Below, piece by piece: positions 11,053 through 20,284 of a stretch of DNA of 23,691 nucleotides. Below the pieces are notes generated by a model. That model saw only the letters and a list, made by a program, of their open reading frames with translations. It was not told where the DNA came from and did not search any database. The stretch covers positions 177,280-200,970 of the forward strand of contig BLXT01003156.1 of NCBI GenBank assembly GCA_019648995.1, given 5' to 3'. Position 1 is the first letter of the stretch. Each line of letters begins with the position of its first letter. A program made the position numbers and the translations under genes. The DNA comes from Plakobranchus ocellatus (lineage: Eukaryota; Mollusca; Gastropoda; Plakobranchidae).

Positions 11053-11759
11053 TGTCTGGTCAACTAAAGAGGGAAAACTCTGAACAAATCGAGATTGTTC
11101 GTGAATCCGCTAATTAGAGTTTGGCTTAAACATTCAAATTTAGTTTAGCTAGGATGATGTTAAAAGAAAAAGAAATTACGCTACTGAAAACATATTTTTG
11201 TTTCGACATGCAGTTTGGTTTAAACTTCTTGTCTGGTCAAATAAAGAGGGAAAACTCTGAACAAATCGAGATTGTTCGTGAATCCGCTAATTAGAGTTTG
11301 GCTTAAACATTCAAATTTAGTTTAGCTAGGATAATGTTATAAGAAAAAGAAATCACGCTACTGAAAACATATTTTTGTTTCGACATGCAGTTTGGTTCAA
11401 ACTTCTTATCTGGTCAACTAAAGAGGGAAAACTCTGAACAAATCGAGATTGTTCGTGAATCCGCTAATTAGAGTTTGGCTTAAACATTCAAATTTAGTTT
11501 AGCTAGGATAATGTTATAAGAAAAAGAAATTACGCTACTGAAAACAATTTTTGTTTCGACATGCAGTTTGGTTTAAACTTCTTGTCTGGTCAACTAAAGA
11601 GGGAAAATTCTGAACAAATCGAGATTGTTCGTGAATCCGCTAATTAGAGTTTGGCTTAAACATTCAAATTTAGTTTAGCTAGGATAATGTTATAAGAAAA
11701 AGAAATTACGCTGCTGAAAACATATTTTTGTTTCGACATGCAGTTTGGTTTAAACGTCT
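11053..11759. repeat. 177-bp tandem array, four units
   Basis: Four near-identical units start at 11053, 11230, 11407 and 11583 (periods 177, 177, 176 and about 177). Each begins TGTCTGGTCAA, or TATCTGGTCAA in unit 3, and runs through CTCTGAACAAATCGAGATTG, GTGAATCCGCTAATTAGAG and TTGTTTCGACATGCAG. Units differ by only a few substitutions. Examples are GATGATGTTAA in unit 1 versus GATAATGTTAT elsewhere, AAATAAAGAG in unit 2, and CGCTGCTG in unit 4. A 13-bp motif, GTTTGGYTTAAAC, occurs twice per unit, spaced 94 and 83 bp. High identity points to recent expansion or homogenisation. It could be a small satellite block or the internal repeat of a non-autonomous element such as a Helitron; no ends were identified. 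Confidence 0.9.
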
Positions 11760-12117
11760 TAGTTAAACATTGAGTTTTCTGTGACTATACAATGATGAGC
11801 AAAAGTCTCAAGACTGATTTTACTAGCAGGAAACGGTAGAATTATTAAAAAGCTTTTGGCTCACCATTCTTTAAAAAAAAAGAAAAGGAAATAGAAAGAC
11901 GGTTTGTAGTAAACTTATCAACCCACAAAAAGACTTCAATTTTATGCATCGTAAATATGATTATAAAACGTACGACTGCTTACCATAACACATCTGAATG
12001 GGCGTTTACAGGTCAAAGATTCAGTATTGCTGTATTGGATTAAGTCATGCGTAGGAATGGGAAATATTTATTTCCTTCCCTATCTTTTTGTGCATTTAAG
12101 TTTCCTTCCCTTTTCCC

Positions 12118-12120
<3 letters not shown>
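11760..12120. other. spacer, no gene seen
   Basis: AT-rich flank of the 177-bp array leading into the pyrimidine-rich region at 12100. No gene or repeat was recognised. Confidence 0.55.
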
Positions 12121-12204
<84 letters not shown>

Positions 12205-12206
12205 CC
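12121..12206. repeat. (TC)40 microsatellite
   Basis: Forty uninterrupted TC dinucleotides at 12121-12200, ending in CTCTCC. Poly-Ser/Leu frames across it, including one of 127 codons, are artefacts. The surrounding plus strand is pyrimidine-rich from about 12070 to 12300. Confidence 0.95.
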
Positions 12207-12311
12207 TTTTCTTTACCTTTCATTTCCATTGTTTATCCCTTTTTTCAATTACCCTTTTCCTTTATATTTCTCGTTTGCTCCTGGATTCCTAAAACATTGT
12301 CACGCCTACAA

Positions 12312-12373
<62 letters not shown>
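12312..12373. repeat. (CT)n-(CA)n microsatellite
   Basis: A CT tract with one TTT interruption at about 12331-12333, switching directly to CA repeats at 12362-12373. It lies 106 bp after the longer TC tract, on the same strand, so the two may derive from one array. Confidence 0.9.
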
Positions 12374-13082
12374 GCGTAGGTCTTCTGTACTATACAAAAA
12401 CAAAACATAAAGCTGAAACGCAACGAAATGATCTGTCCAAGAGATGAGAATCAATCAATGCTTAAGTTTGGAGGGCCAGTAGTAGGAGAGAGGCCTATAA
12501 GGATTGTCAGGGATATGAGTCATCAGTAATATGTGCAATACTTAATGTCAGGCCAATGTTCCCTGGATAATTAGACATGAAGTTGAAAATTCAGCACCAA
12601 AGATACTCTTCGATCAAGATCAATGTAGAGGCGGAATATAAAACAAGTCTGATTGTCCATCTCAATTTTTAGTGTAGATCTAAATCTAAGACAAGCTTTA
12701 CTTTAATTTCATCGTATACTTATCTAACTTAACAGTAAAATCTAGATCTACAGTAAATCCACTGTATTAATCGAAATTAGATCGAAAAACTAGGCCTCGA
12801 TCTAGACCATTTAGACAGCCATTATTGGCTTTCTTCAGAGTATCGTAAGGCTTGGGAATGCGAATCCTTTGACCCAATCAGAATTTTAATCATAATATTT
12901 CAGCGAACAATTATAAAGACGGACGACATAATATTGTTTGGGTGCATTTACAAAATCCGGATACTCAAGTCATATGATGTTCTGAAAAAGACTAATCCTA
13001 GAACCCCAAACCAACAAATCATTGGCGTGAGCAAATATAGAACTAGAGTAGCGAGATGTAACATTCTTTTAGATGAGATTGT
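12374..13082. other. spacer with inverted AGATCTA arms
   Basis: No gene was seen. TGTAGATCTA (12673-12682) is perfectly inverted at TAGATCTACA (12743-12752). Pairing extends to about 13 of 15 positions, with a loop of roughly 53 bp. Another GATCTAGA lies near 12798. Confidence 0.5.
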
Positions 13083-13117
13083 ATGTGTGAGTGTGTGTGT
13101 GTGTGGGGGGGGGGGGG
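13083..13117. repeat. (GT)n followed by G13 tract
   Basis: GT repeats from about 13083 to 13104 pass directly into thirteen G residues at 13105-13117. The G tract is prone to sequencing error and could support quadruplex-like folding. Confidence 0.9.
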
Positions 13118-14888
13118 TTACTATATAGCATGGATCAGCAAAATAAATAAAGGATAAAGTTTAATTAGACGAAGGACAGATCTGGATCTACATGGATAAC
13201 TTTTAGGCATATCGAGATCATGCACAAAACACTTCACTCCACAATCCCAGGCCTAAGAGAAAATGCACATTTTAAACTAATCAAGACCATGACCTAAGCA
13301 GCCAGTTAACATGGTCTAACTGGGCAACATAGGTTTTTTTTTTTACCAAAGAAAAAAGAGAATGAATCATATTGACGTCGTAAACTCGTAGTCACTTATC
13401 AGTGATGTTACGTTTTAACCAAACCTATCATCCTTTTGTCTTGTCTCCTCCTGTTTTCCTACATTTTTCTTATCTTGAAAAACAGATGGAGACAAAAGCG
13501 ATAGGGAAAGGTTATAATAATGGGCAAAAAAAAAAAAAAAAAAACTGTAAAAAAAAACAACTAATGTTCCTGCGTCAAGAGACAAATTTATGACTTTGGC
13601 GTACCGGGTACTATTTCGCCTTTCTGAAAACCTTTTCCTCCTTGAAACATTAATCTCAAGATGGCTAGGTTTTTTTTTGGGTTTTTTTTTTAAGTCCATA
13701 GCCCAAAACACACACGCGAAACAGAAATACTTCAAGCCCCTTTCACATACACATTCTAGCACGGTAAATCGATTAGCCAATCTATCCAGCTTCATCGGAA
13801 TTCAAGGCATCAAAACTTGAACAGCCACAGTCAATATTTTTTGTGGTGCCCTTTTTACGAGGTTTTTTGAAAGTAAGAAAAGAGGTAATAACGGTGCGAA
13901 TTTTTTTTTTTTCGTTAGACAATGGAAGTAGAAAGCAAAGTGTTTGATGATCAATTAGGGAATTTCCGGTAGCTTTTATACCATAGAAATAAAACACGAA
14001 AACCAAGGAATGGTTTTAACCAGTCATGTTAATATGAGCATAGGAAGACGAAAATCCGTCTTTTTTTCCCACTTATCTGGCAAAGATCGGTGTTTAATGG
14101 TTCATGTGTGTGTGTGTTTTTTTTTTTTCTGTCTTTACAAATTTAGAAATATACCTTTTATCTTCTATTTCAGAATATTTATTTCATTCTGCATTTATAA
14201 ATGAAAAAAGAACGCAACCTTTAAGCTCTTACAAATTCATCAATTATTATGTGCCCGAATCATGTAATTTTAATACGATTGTGTAAACGCATAATACATC
14301 AAATACAACAGAAGAAACCGAGGGAAGCTTTCTTTTTTTTTTTTTTTAAATAAGCTGAAAGAACATCACAATGAAAATTGAAAAAAGAAAATAATAAGAG
14401 AAAAATAGCACAGTATGAGCCATTTAGATAGTTGATGTAAGAAATAAATGCTTCAATCAAGTATTGTTTTGTCCTAAGTTGGCTCACTTCGTACTCCACA
14501 CGAGGATCTGTAGTGTCGGGTATCAGTGGTTAAATGAGTGTGTCTGTTCATACAACTATGGAGTCCATAAAGCTCATAATCATCTCTGTTTTTCTTTTTT
14601 TTTTTTTTTAAGAGAATAGCCTTAAAACAAAAGAAGGGAGAAATTTGTTCCTCCGTTTTTTGCTTTTAAAAGATATTTGTTGGAAATGGGGAAATAAAAG
14701 ACAAAGCAAACAAATAACCATTTTTTCATGTTCTAAATTTATAAGGTAACCTGATTATTAACATTAAAGGCGCAGAATGCATGTGAGAAAAATGTTTATC
14801 AAAATGAGAAGATAGATAAGAATGCACTGGAAAAGATACACGTTTATTTTTCTATGCTAAGGGGAAAAAGGCAAAACATAAAGCAGCA
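13118..14888. other. AT-rich spacer with long homopolymers, no gene seen
   Basis: Contains an A19 run at 13526-13544, a GT tract joined to a T-run at about 14105-14128, and T-runs near 14332-14347 and 14597-14609. Frames here are low-complexity Lys/Phe-rich and lack recognisable domains. Confidence 0.55.
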
Positions 14889-14896
14889 ATAACAAT

Positions 14897-14927
<31 letters not shown>

Positions 14928-14953
14928 GCAACAACAACAACAACAACAACAAC
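14889..14953. repeat. (AAC)n trinucleotide microsatellite
   Basis: About 21 AAC/CAA units with two early AAT variants and one AGC interruption near 14927. It is near-perfect otherwise. Confidence 0.9.
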
Positions 14954-15250
14954 ATAAATGGTAACATCTCTAGACTGGAAAAAACGACTAAGACAAATAT
15001 CAAAAAATATATTATTGAGGCTCATGACAAGTCAGCTCCAGTTTGTAGGGTGTTTGAATGATAAAAGTGGAAGTAGAAACAGAAAGAACCATAAGTCAGG
15101 AAAAAAAACTTGGCTAGGGGAGAACTTGCTAACAGGTTGATACCACGAAGCATGATGCAGTTTTAACAAGACAAGATTGATCGAATCAGTTAAGATAGAC
15201 CTACACCTGGGCTAACCTGAGATGATCTTGTGTCTGGTAAAGACTAAATA
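14954..15250. other. spacer between microsatellites
   Basis: A 60-codon plus-strand frame (14958-15140) is present but has no recognisable domain. Nothing else was seen. Confidence 0.5.
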
Positions 15251-15251
15251 A

Positions 15252-15307
<56 letters not shown>

Positions 15308-15341
15308 ATGTATGAATATTTATATATATATAATATATATA
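15251..15341. repeat. (AT)n array with interruptions
   Basis: A perfect AT run at about 15256-15295 is followed by broken TATATA blocks to 15341. The whole stretch is self-complementary and could extrude as a cruciform. It resembles the longer TA array at 19307-19378. Confidence 0.9.
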
Positions 15342-15458
15342 AAATTGTTCATTGTTGTTGAGCAACGGAAGAACAGTGTAGGCCGAAAATGGCATAAAGG
15401 AGTGATAAATACACACACAAAAAGATATTAAATAATAAATACTACTACCTCTACTGTT

Positions 15459-15614
<156 letters not shown>

Positions 15615-15909
15615 ATATTAGCGTTAAGAAACTGATTGTCAACGAAAAGAAATGAATTCATCGTTTTTGGCACAAAAAATATAATTTGAACAGACTCTCA
15701 GTCTGTTATATTCAGCAGTCTCTGCGATAATTGCTAGGCTTCTTTTTTTCCTTCCGCATGGCTATCTTTTCCTAATTCCATGTTTCTTCCTTTATCTTTA
15801 GGTATCTCTGCATCTGTGAATGGTTTCTTGAATGTTTCTTTCTGCTTTGTCGATTGATAACTGCTTTTCTCTGTCTATTTCAACAGCTGATGTGGACACA
15901 AAAATAAAC
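15615..15909. other. spacer between microsatellites
   Basis: Unremarkable sequence with a T-run near 15743-15749. No gene was seen. Confidence 0.5.
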
Positions 15910-15954
<45 letters not shown>

Positions 15955-16217
15955 CAGAGAGAGAGACAGAGACATACAGAGAGAGAGAGACAGAGACAGA
16001 GACACACACATACAGAGAGAGAGATAGAGACACACACACATACAGAGAGAGAGATAGAGACACACACACATACAGAGAGAGAGAGACACACACACACATA
16101 CAGAGAGAGAGAGAAAGAGAGAGAGAGATAGAGACACACACATACAGAGAGAGAGAGATAGAGACACACACATACAGAGAGAGAGAGGGAGAGAAAGAGA
16201 GAGAGAGAGAGACACAC

Positions 16218-16260
<43 letters not shown>
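15910..16260. repeat. GA/CA compound array with higher-order unit
   Basis: About 350 bp made almost only of GA and CA dinucleotides with ACATACAG and GATAGAG landmarks. CATACAGAGAGAGAG recurs many times. In the centre it alternates with GATAGAGACACACA, giving an approximate 34-bp higher-order unit. The ends are nearly pure GA. Long frames on both strands (up to 181 codons of Ser/Leu/Val/Cys, and Arg/Glu/His/Thr on the other strand) arise from the repeat and are not genes. Confidence 0.95.
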
Positions 16261-16263
<3 letters not shown>

Positions 16264-16547
16264 AGGCAGATGGACATGCAGTGACAATATGGATTAGAAT
16301 TAAGCAATAGGCTACACAAAATCAGCGTGGCAATGAGAGACACATAATGCAGCTAAGAAAAAGAAACCATTCAAGAAGTAAACAGAGACGGAGAAAATCT
16401 TATTTACTCTTCCTTTATTTACTTTGCCATTCAGATCTGACATAAATGTAAGACGCAATTGAGATAAGGAAGGGCAAGGATTATTGTACGTGAGTTATTG
16501 ATTTTGTGCCTCTAGCCGATCCAAGACATTGATGTACTGGTGTAGTG
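16261..16547. other. spacer, no gene seen
   Basis: Ordinary AT-rich sequence between the GA/CA array and SINE-like copy C. No repeat or gene was recognised. Confidence 0.5.
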
Positions 16548-16640
16548 GTGATCTCAGGCTTTCGGGCCCTCGTTAGGCTGGGAAGTTGATGGCTAGCTTA
16601 AACCCAAACCCGTAACAATAGAGACTCAGGGCGGGTTCGA
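16548..16640 (-). mobile_element. SINE-like element, copy C, apparently 5'-truncated
   Basis: On the minus strand the copy reads CCCGCCCTGAG, then an ACGGGTTTGGG block, then CCCAGCCTAACGAGGGCC, then GAAAGCCTGAGATCAC. This is the same order as copies A and B. The box A region seen in A and B is not recognisable, so the copy is probably truncated at its 5' end. The plus strand by chance shows tRNA-like words here (GTAGTGGT, GGTTCGATACC). The element orientation follows from the shared tail, and the minus strand is preferred. Confidence 0.55.
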
Positions 16641-16740
16641 TACCTACTATAATATAAAAAGAATTGAGGGGGGAAAGGAAAATAAAGGATTGAATAATAA
16701 AAGAAACTGCTTCGTGTTGAGAGAGATAAGCTAGATTACT

Positions 16741-17170
16741 GATCTAAATTATCCTTAGATGGTATGTGACATCGAATTGAAGAGGAAATTTACCCATATC
16801 GCAGGTGTAAATTATCCTTAGACGTTATGCGACATCCAAATGTAGAGGAAGTTAATTCATATTACTGGTCTGAAGTATCCTTAGATTTTATGTGTCATCT
16901 CAATGTAGAGGAAGTTAATTCATATTACTGGTCTGAAGTATCCTTAGATTTTATGTGTCATCTCAATGCAGAGGAAGTTAATCCATATTACTGGTCTGAA
17001 TTATCTTTAGGCGATATGTGACATCTAAATGTAAAGGAAGTTGACACAGATTACTTGTGTAAATTTTCCCTAGGGATATGCGACATCTTTAAAAAAATGT
17101 AGAGGAAATCAACCCAGATTACTGGTCTAGATGAAGTTAACCCAGATTCGTTTATCCTCAAAGGATATTG
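16741..17170. repeat. 63-bp tandem array, about six units plus degenerate end
   Basis: Units start at 16741, 16804, 16867, 16930, 16993 and 17056, each exactly 63 bp apart. A typical unit runs GGTCTGAAGTATCCTTAGAT, then TTATGTGTCATC, then AATGTAGAGGAAGTTAAT, then CATATTACT. Units 3 and 4 are nearly identical and units 1 and 6 are the most diverged. This is the usual pattern of unequal exchange preserving the middle. Unit 6 has an A-rich insertion, and what follows 17124 is internally deleted. Because 63 is a multiple of three, one plus-strand frame stays open through units 2-5 and encodes a 21-residue repeat with Trp, Tyr-Tyr and Glu-Glu-Val. TGA in units 1 and 5 closes it. Confidence 0.9.
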
Positions 17171-17822
17171 ATCTTGGCTCTGATTCTACGACCCCCTGTA
17201 CTGAAGGAAATTCCGTATCCCAAGTTACCTAACAGCAAAGACATGTTTTGATAACCAACTAATGTATGTATAAAAAGCAAACGCATCCGTCGACATCATT
17301 GCCAATGGCATGCGGCCTAACACATGCTTCCTAACTATTCAAGGCTCTGGGTGAAATGAAAAAAAAAAAGTGTCAGCCGTCAAAACCATGAAAAAAGGGA
17401 ATATGTGCACGTGGGTAAACAAGTGATGGCGACCAAGAAATACCGGACAAGCTTACTTAACATCTCGAGACGATCAGGAAAGAGTGAAAAAAAAAATAAT
17501 CAATGATTGTGTAACAAACTAACTGCCATTCCAACTTTGGTTACAAGTAAGAACTTGGATTTTTTTGAAAAAAGATATTGAGGTATTTTTTTAGAGTATA
17601 GATTCGCAGAGGGAATGCACTGTTAGCGCGAGGAAAAGAGAGAGATCAGCCTCGCCACGAGAAACAGACATTTCGACATTAGTCTACTTGTGGCATCAGA
17701 CAATAGGATTTAAAAAAAAAAAAAAACCCCACTTCAATCTCGCTCGCAACATTGGGCAAATAAAGCGAATAAAAATAAAATAATAAAAGACATCGTTTTA
17801 CATAACAACTTAAGCAAATCAG
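17171..17822. other. spacer, no gene seen
   Basis: AT-rich with A-runs near 17361-17370 and 17712-17726. No gene or array was seen. Confidence 0.55.
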
Positions 17823-17894
17823 TTTGTTTGTGTGTGTGTCTGTGCGTGTGTGTGTGTACGTGTGTGTGTGTGTTTGTGCGTGCGAGTATGTGTG
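17823..17894. repeat. imperfect (GT)n tract
   Basis: GT repeats with GC, TC and AC interruptions. Alternating purine-pyrimidine sequence of this kind can adopt Z-DNA. The Cys/Val-rich start of the plus-strand frame here comes from this repeat. Confidence 0.85.
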
Positions 17895-18010
17895 ATCTTT
17901 TTGTAACTATGAACCTTTCCGTGCATTACTCCTGCATCATGCAATACTACACGTGCTACATACCTCTATGTTTTAACAGCAATATTTCTGTAATCAACAT
18001 ACAGTTGAGG

Positions 18011-18041
18011 AGTGTTGCTGTTGGTGTTAAACGGCAACACT
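18011..18041 (+). other. 12-bp hairpin
   Basis: AGTGTTGCTGTT (18011-18022) pairs with AACGGCAACACT (18030-18041). This gives 11 Watson-Crick pairs plus one G-U if transcribed, around a 7-nt loop. No Rho-independent terminator logic applies in a eukaryote, and the role is unknown. Confidence 0.4.
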
Positions 18042-18130
18042 TATGTATTCAACACACAAGATACAGAGAAAACTGCACCTGGACTTGTGATGCACTGCTC
18101 CTGTAAGACTCATTGGCCTTACCACTGCAG

Positions 18131-18304
18131 GTGAAGGAGAATGCACTCAAGTTAGAGGTTATGAGACGTGAACTCAAGTGTTTACGTTGTCACGTTTGTA
18201 AGGAGAGGAAGCTTTTGTATCGGAATAGCGCGTTTCCTCTCCTCTTCTATTGCACTGGTTGTTGTCAATTGTCAACGTTTTGGGTCATAAGAGTGTTGAA
18301 CTAG
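18131..18304 (+). pseudogene. possible decayed RING-finger exon (IAP-type)
   Basis: A splice-acceptor-like CTTACCACTGCAG ends at 18130. The frame that follows begins VKENALKLEVMRREL, a helix-like lead. It then reads CLRCHVCKERK, which resembles the first CxxC of the C-terminal RING in inhibitor-of-apoptosis and related invertebrate E3 proteins. Further on, AFPLLFYCTGCC resembles the PCGH...CxxC part but lacks the conserved Cys and His. WVIR stands where a CxxCR pair would be expected, and a stop follows at 18302-18304. Small deletions could explain the missing residues. No intact zinc ligand set exists, so no ligase activity is inferred. The match is short and by eye; chance similarity of a Cys-rich frame is a real alternative. 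Confidence 0.25.
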
Positions 18305-19301
18305 AGTGGGAACTCTTAAAAGTGGAACAAAAATTGAGACCAAATATAACGTTCTTTGCACCCACGATTAAGAGGATTAATTAAGAGATCAGATTAGTAA
18401 ATATAACCCGCACGAAACTTAATATCATTTTTCGATAAAAATAATAATGAAGTTGTTTTTAATGTTAGCCCAGTTGTATATCACAGAATTTATTTTCGCC
18501 TATCATAATAATTAGAACGCCAATTGAGGAAACAAAATGCCCAATTTTTGTCACTCCTATCATCACTAAAAGATTGAAAATAAAACATGAGAAGACCCGA
18601 TTCATTGAAGAGAATCCATTAAACAACGTATTTTAAATGCCGATTGATAATGGACTTATTGTTGAAACCAGAAAACATCATTTACAGCCGATTGACAGCC
18701 CCCCCCCCCAAAAAAAAAAAAAAATCCCTGTTTAAATGACTAGAATGAAAAAGCTCATATTTTACAACATTTGGTGCGTAATACGGAGCTATCATCTATA
18801 GGGTGATACTGTCAAAAAAACCAAACCAAAACCAAAAAATACCATTACAAAAAAAAGGGCTAGACTACATTTTGTAGGGACAGAATAAATATAGGTGAAG
18901 AGAAAGCTAAACAAAAATAAAGATATCAAGACTTTTTAGATAACATCTCGAGCGCCTATCAGAAACCTTACAAACTATCAGTGCAAAAAAAAAAAAATGT
19001 TCCTTGATTGATCAGTTCTATTTCACTTGCTATTTTCCTTGGTACAAAATGTTAAAAGCGCCCGTCGTGACTTTATTCGGTGTTTAAAACTAGGCAATTT
19101 AACCGTGTAGACATTGATTATTCTGTATGCTTAGGAAAGAAAATACTACGTGAACCAAAAGAAAAAAAAAAAACCAACAAAAAATAACCCACCATAAAAT
19201 TAAAATCAATCGCTGCATCACATCTGAGCATCCTTTGCAAGAATGATTCTTCCATACGATAGCGATCTTTTACATAAAGTGCTCGAATGATTTTTAAAAA
19301 A

Positions 19302-19306
<5 letters not shown>
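18305..19306. other. AT-rich spacer with C11A15 tract, no gene seen
   Basis: Contains adjoining runs of eleven C (18699-18709) and about fifteen A (18710-18724), plus A-runs near 18986-18997 and 19160-19171. No gene was recognised. Confidence 0.55.

Positions 19307-19378
<72 letters not shown>
19307..19378. repeat. (TA)36 microsatellite
   Basis: About 72 bp of uninterrupted TA dinucleotides after GTG. It is fully self-complementary. The Tyr/Ile-rich minus-strand frame is an artefact. Confidence 0.95.
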
Positions 19379-19382
<4 letters not shown>

Positions 19383-20160
19383 ATATGACTTTCATTATGC
19401 TAAACAATGCGGAGTGCACATTATATTCTTTAGAAAAATACAGTCATGTCTAAAAGCTAATTATTTTCCTTTTCGTTGAAATGAAAAATAAAAATCATTC
19501 TCAACTGAGTCAAGAGTTAACCAGTTGAGTCACACAATAACGAAACAGAAAAAAAAAAAAAACAATTATCTTTATTTTTGTAAAATCTATATTAAATGAA
19601 ATCCATACGCTGGTTTTATGTTCGTCTTTGTCGTAGAATAAAAAAAGATGTTTTAAAATAATTTTTTTCTTATTCATTTTTTTTTATTCACACCAACGTT
19701 TCAACTACAACCACATCTGAATAATATAAAAAGGAATAACTTCTTACATAAAAGAGAAAGTTTTAAGAAAAAATGTTTATAGGCCACATTATTTTGAAAG
19801 CTAAAGCGAAAGGTCAAATCGTTACCAAGCGATTCAGATCTGTGTTAAAAACGTTACAATTCTGAGTTGACAAAAGGAAAAGAAGTCCAACATTTTTTAG
19901 TCTGTTCACCAGCTGTTCTTCAATGTGTAAACAATTTTCCCTGCTGTCATTTTAGAACTCTTTGTTTCCTTTCTTAACATAAACTTAACGCGATAAAAAC
20001 ACATTTTGTTAGCAAAAAGATTAAGAATTTCCTCCATTTTTGCCTTCGGCGTCTTCCTTCGATTCTCCCACCGAGAATGCAGATAATATACATATGTCTA
20101 TACTGAAATAAAATATTAGACTATTTAAGTTGTTTCTATTGCTGCTGCGATTGCTGAGGC
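19379..20160. other. AT-rich spacer, no gene seen
   Basis: A-runs near 19550-19562 and T-runs near 19675-19685. No gene or long repeat was recognised. Confidence 0.55.
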
Positions 20161-20203
20161 ACTACTACAACTACTATTATTACCACTGCTGCTACTGCTG
20201 CTG

Positions 20204-20283
<80 letters not shown>
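20161..20283. repeat. (ACT)n microsatellite with 26 perfect units
   Basis: Imperfect ACT/GCT/ATT triplets at 20161-20205 lead into 26 uninterrupted ACT units at 20206-20283. The poly-Val frame on the minus strand is an artefact. Long purity suggests this is the youngest of the three ACT loci. Confidence 0.95.

Positions 20284-20284
<1 letters not shown>

Noticed and set aside
11053..11759. CENP-B box within the 177-bp unit (TTCGTGAATCCGC)
   Set aside because: The required spacing and the CGGG end of the box are absent. Only the TTCG start agrees.
12027..12410. 127-codon plus-strand frame with Ser-Leu repeats
   Set aside because: It spans two TC/CT tracts that cannot produce stop codons in these frames. 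No domain lies outside the repeat.
15798..16343. Longest minus-strand frame (181 codons), Ser/Leu/Val/Cys-rich
   Set aside because: It is a direct translation of the GA/CA array. Overlapping frames in other registers and on the other strand are equally long, as expected for a dinucleotide repeat.
16541..16653. Possible plus-strand tRNA from GTAGTGGT and GGTTCGATACC words
   Set aside because: No acceptor or anticodon stem can be formed, the spacing is about 90 bp, and the segment matches the minus-strand SINE-like family instead.
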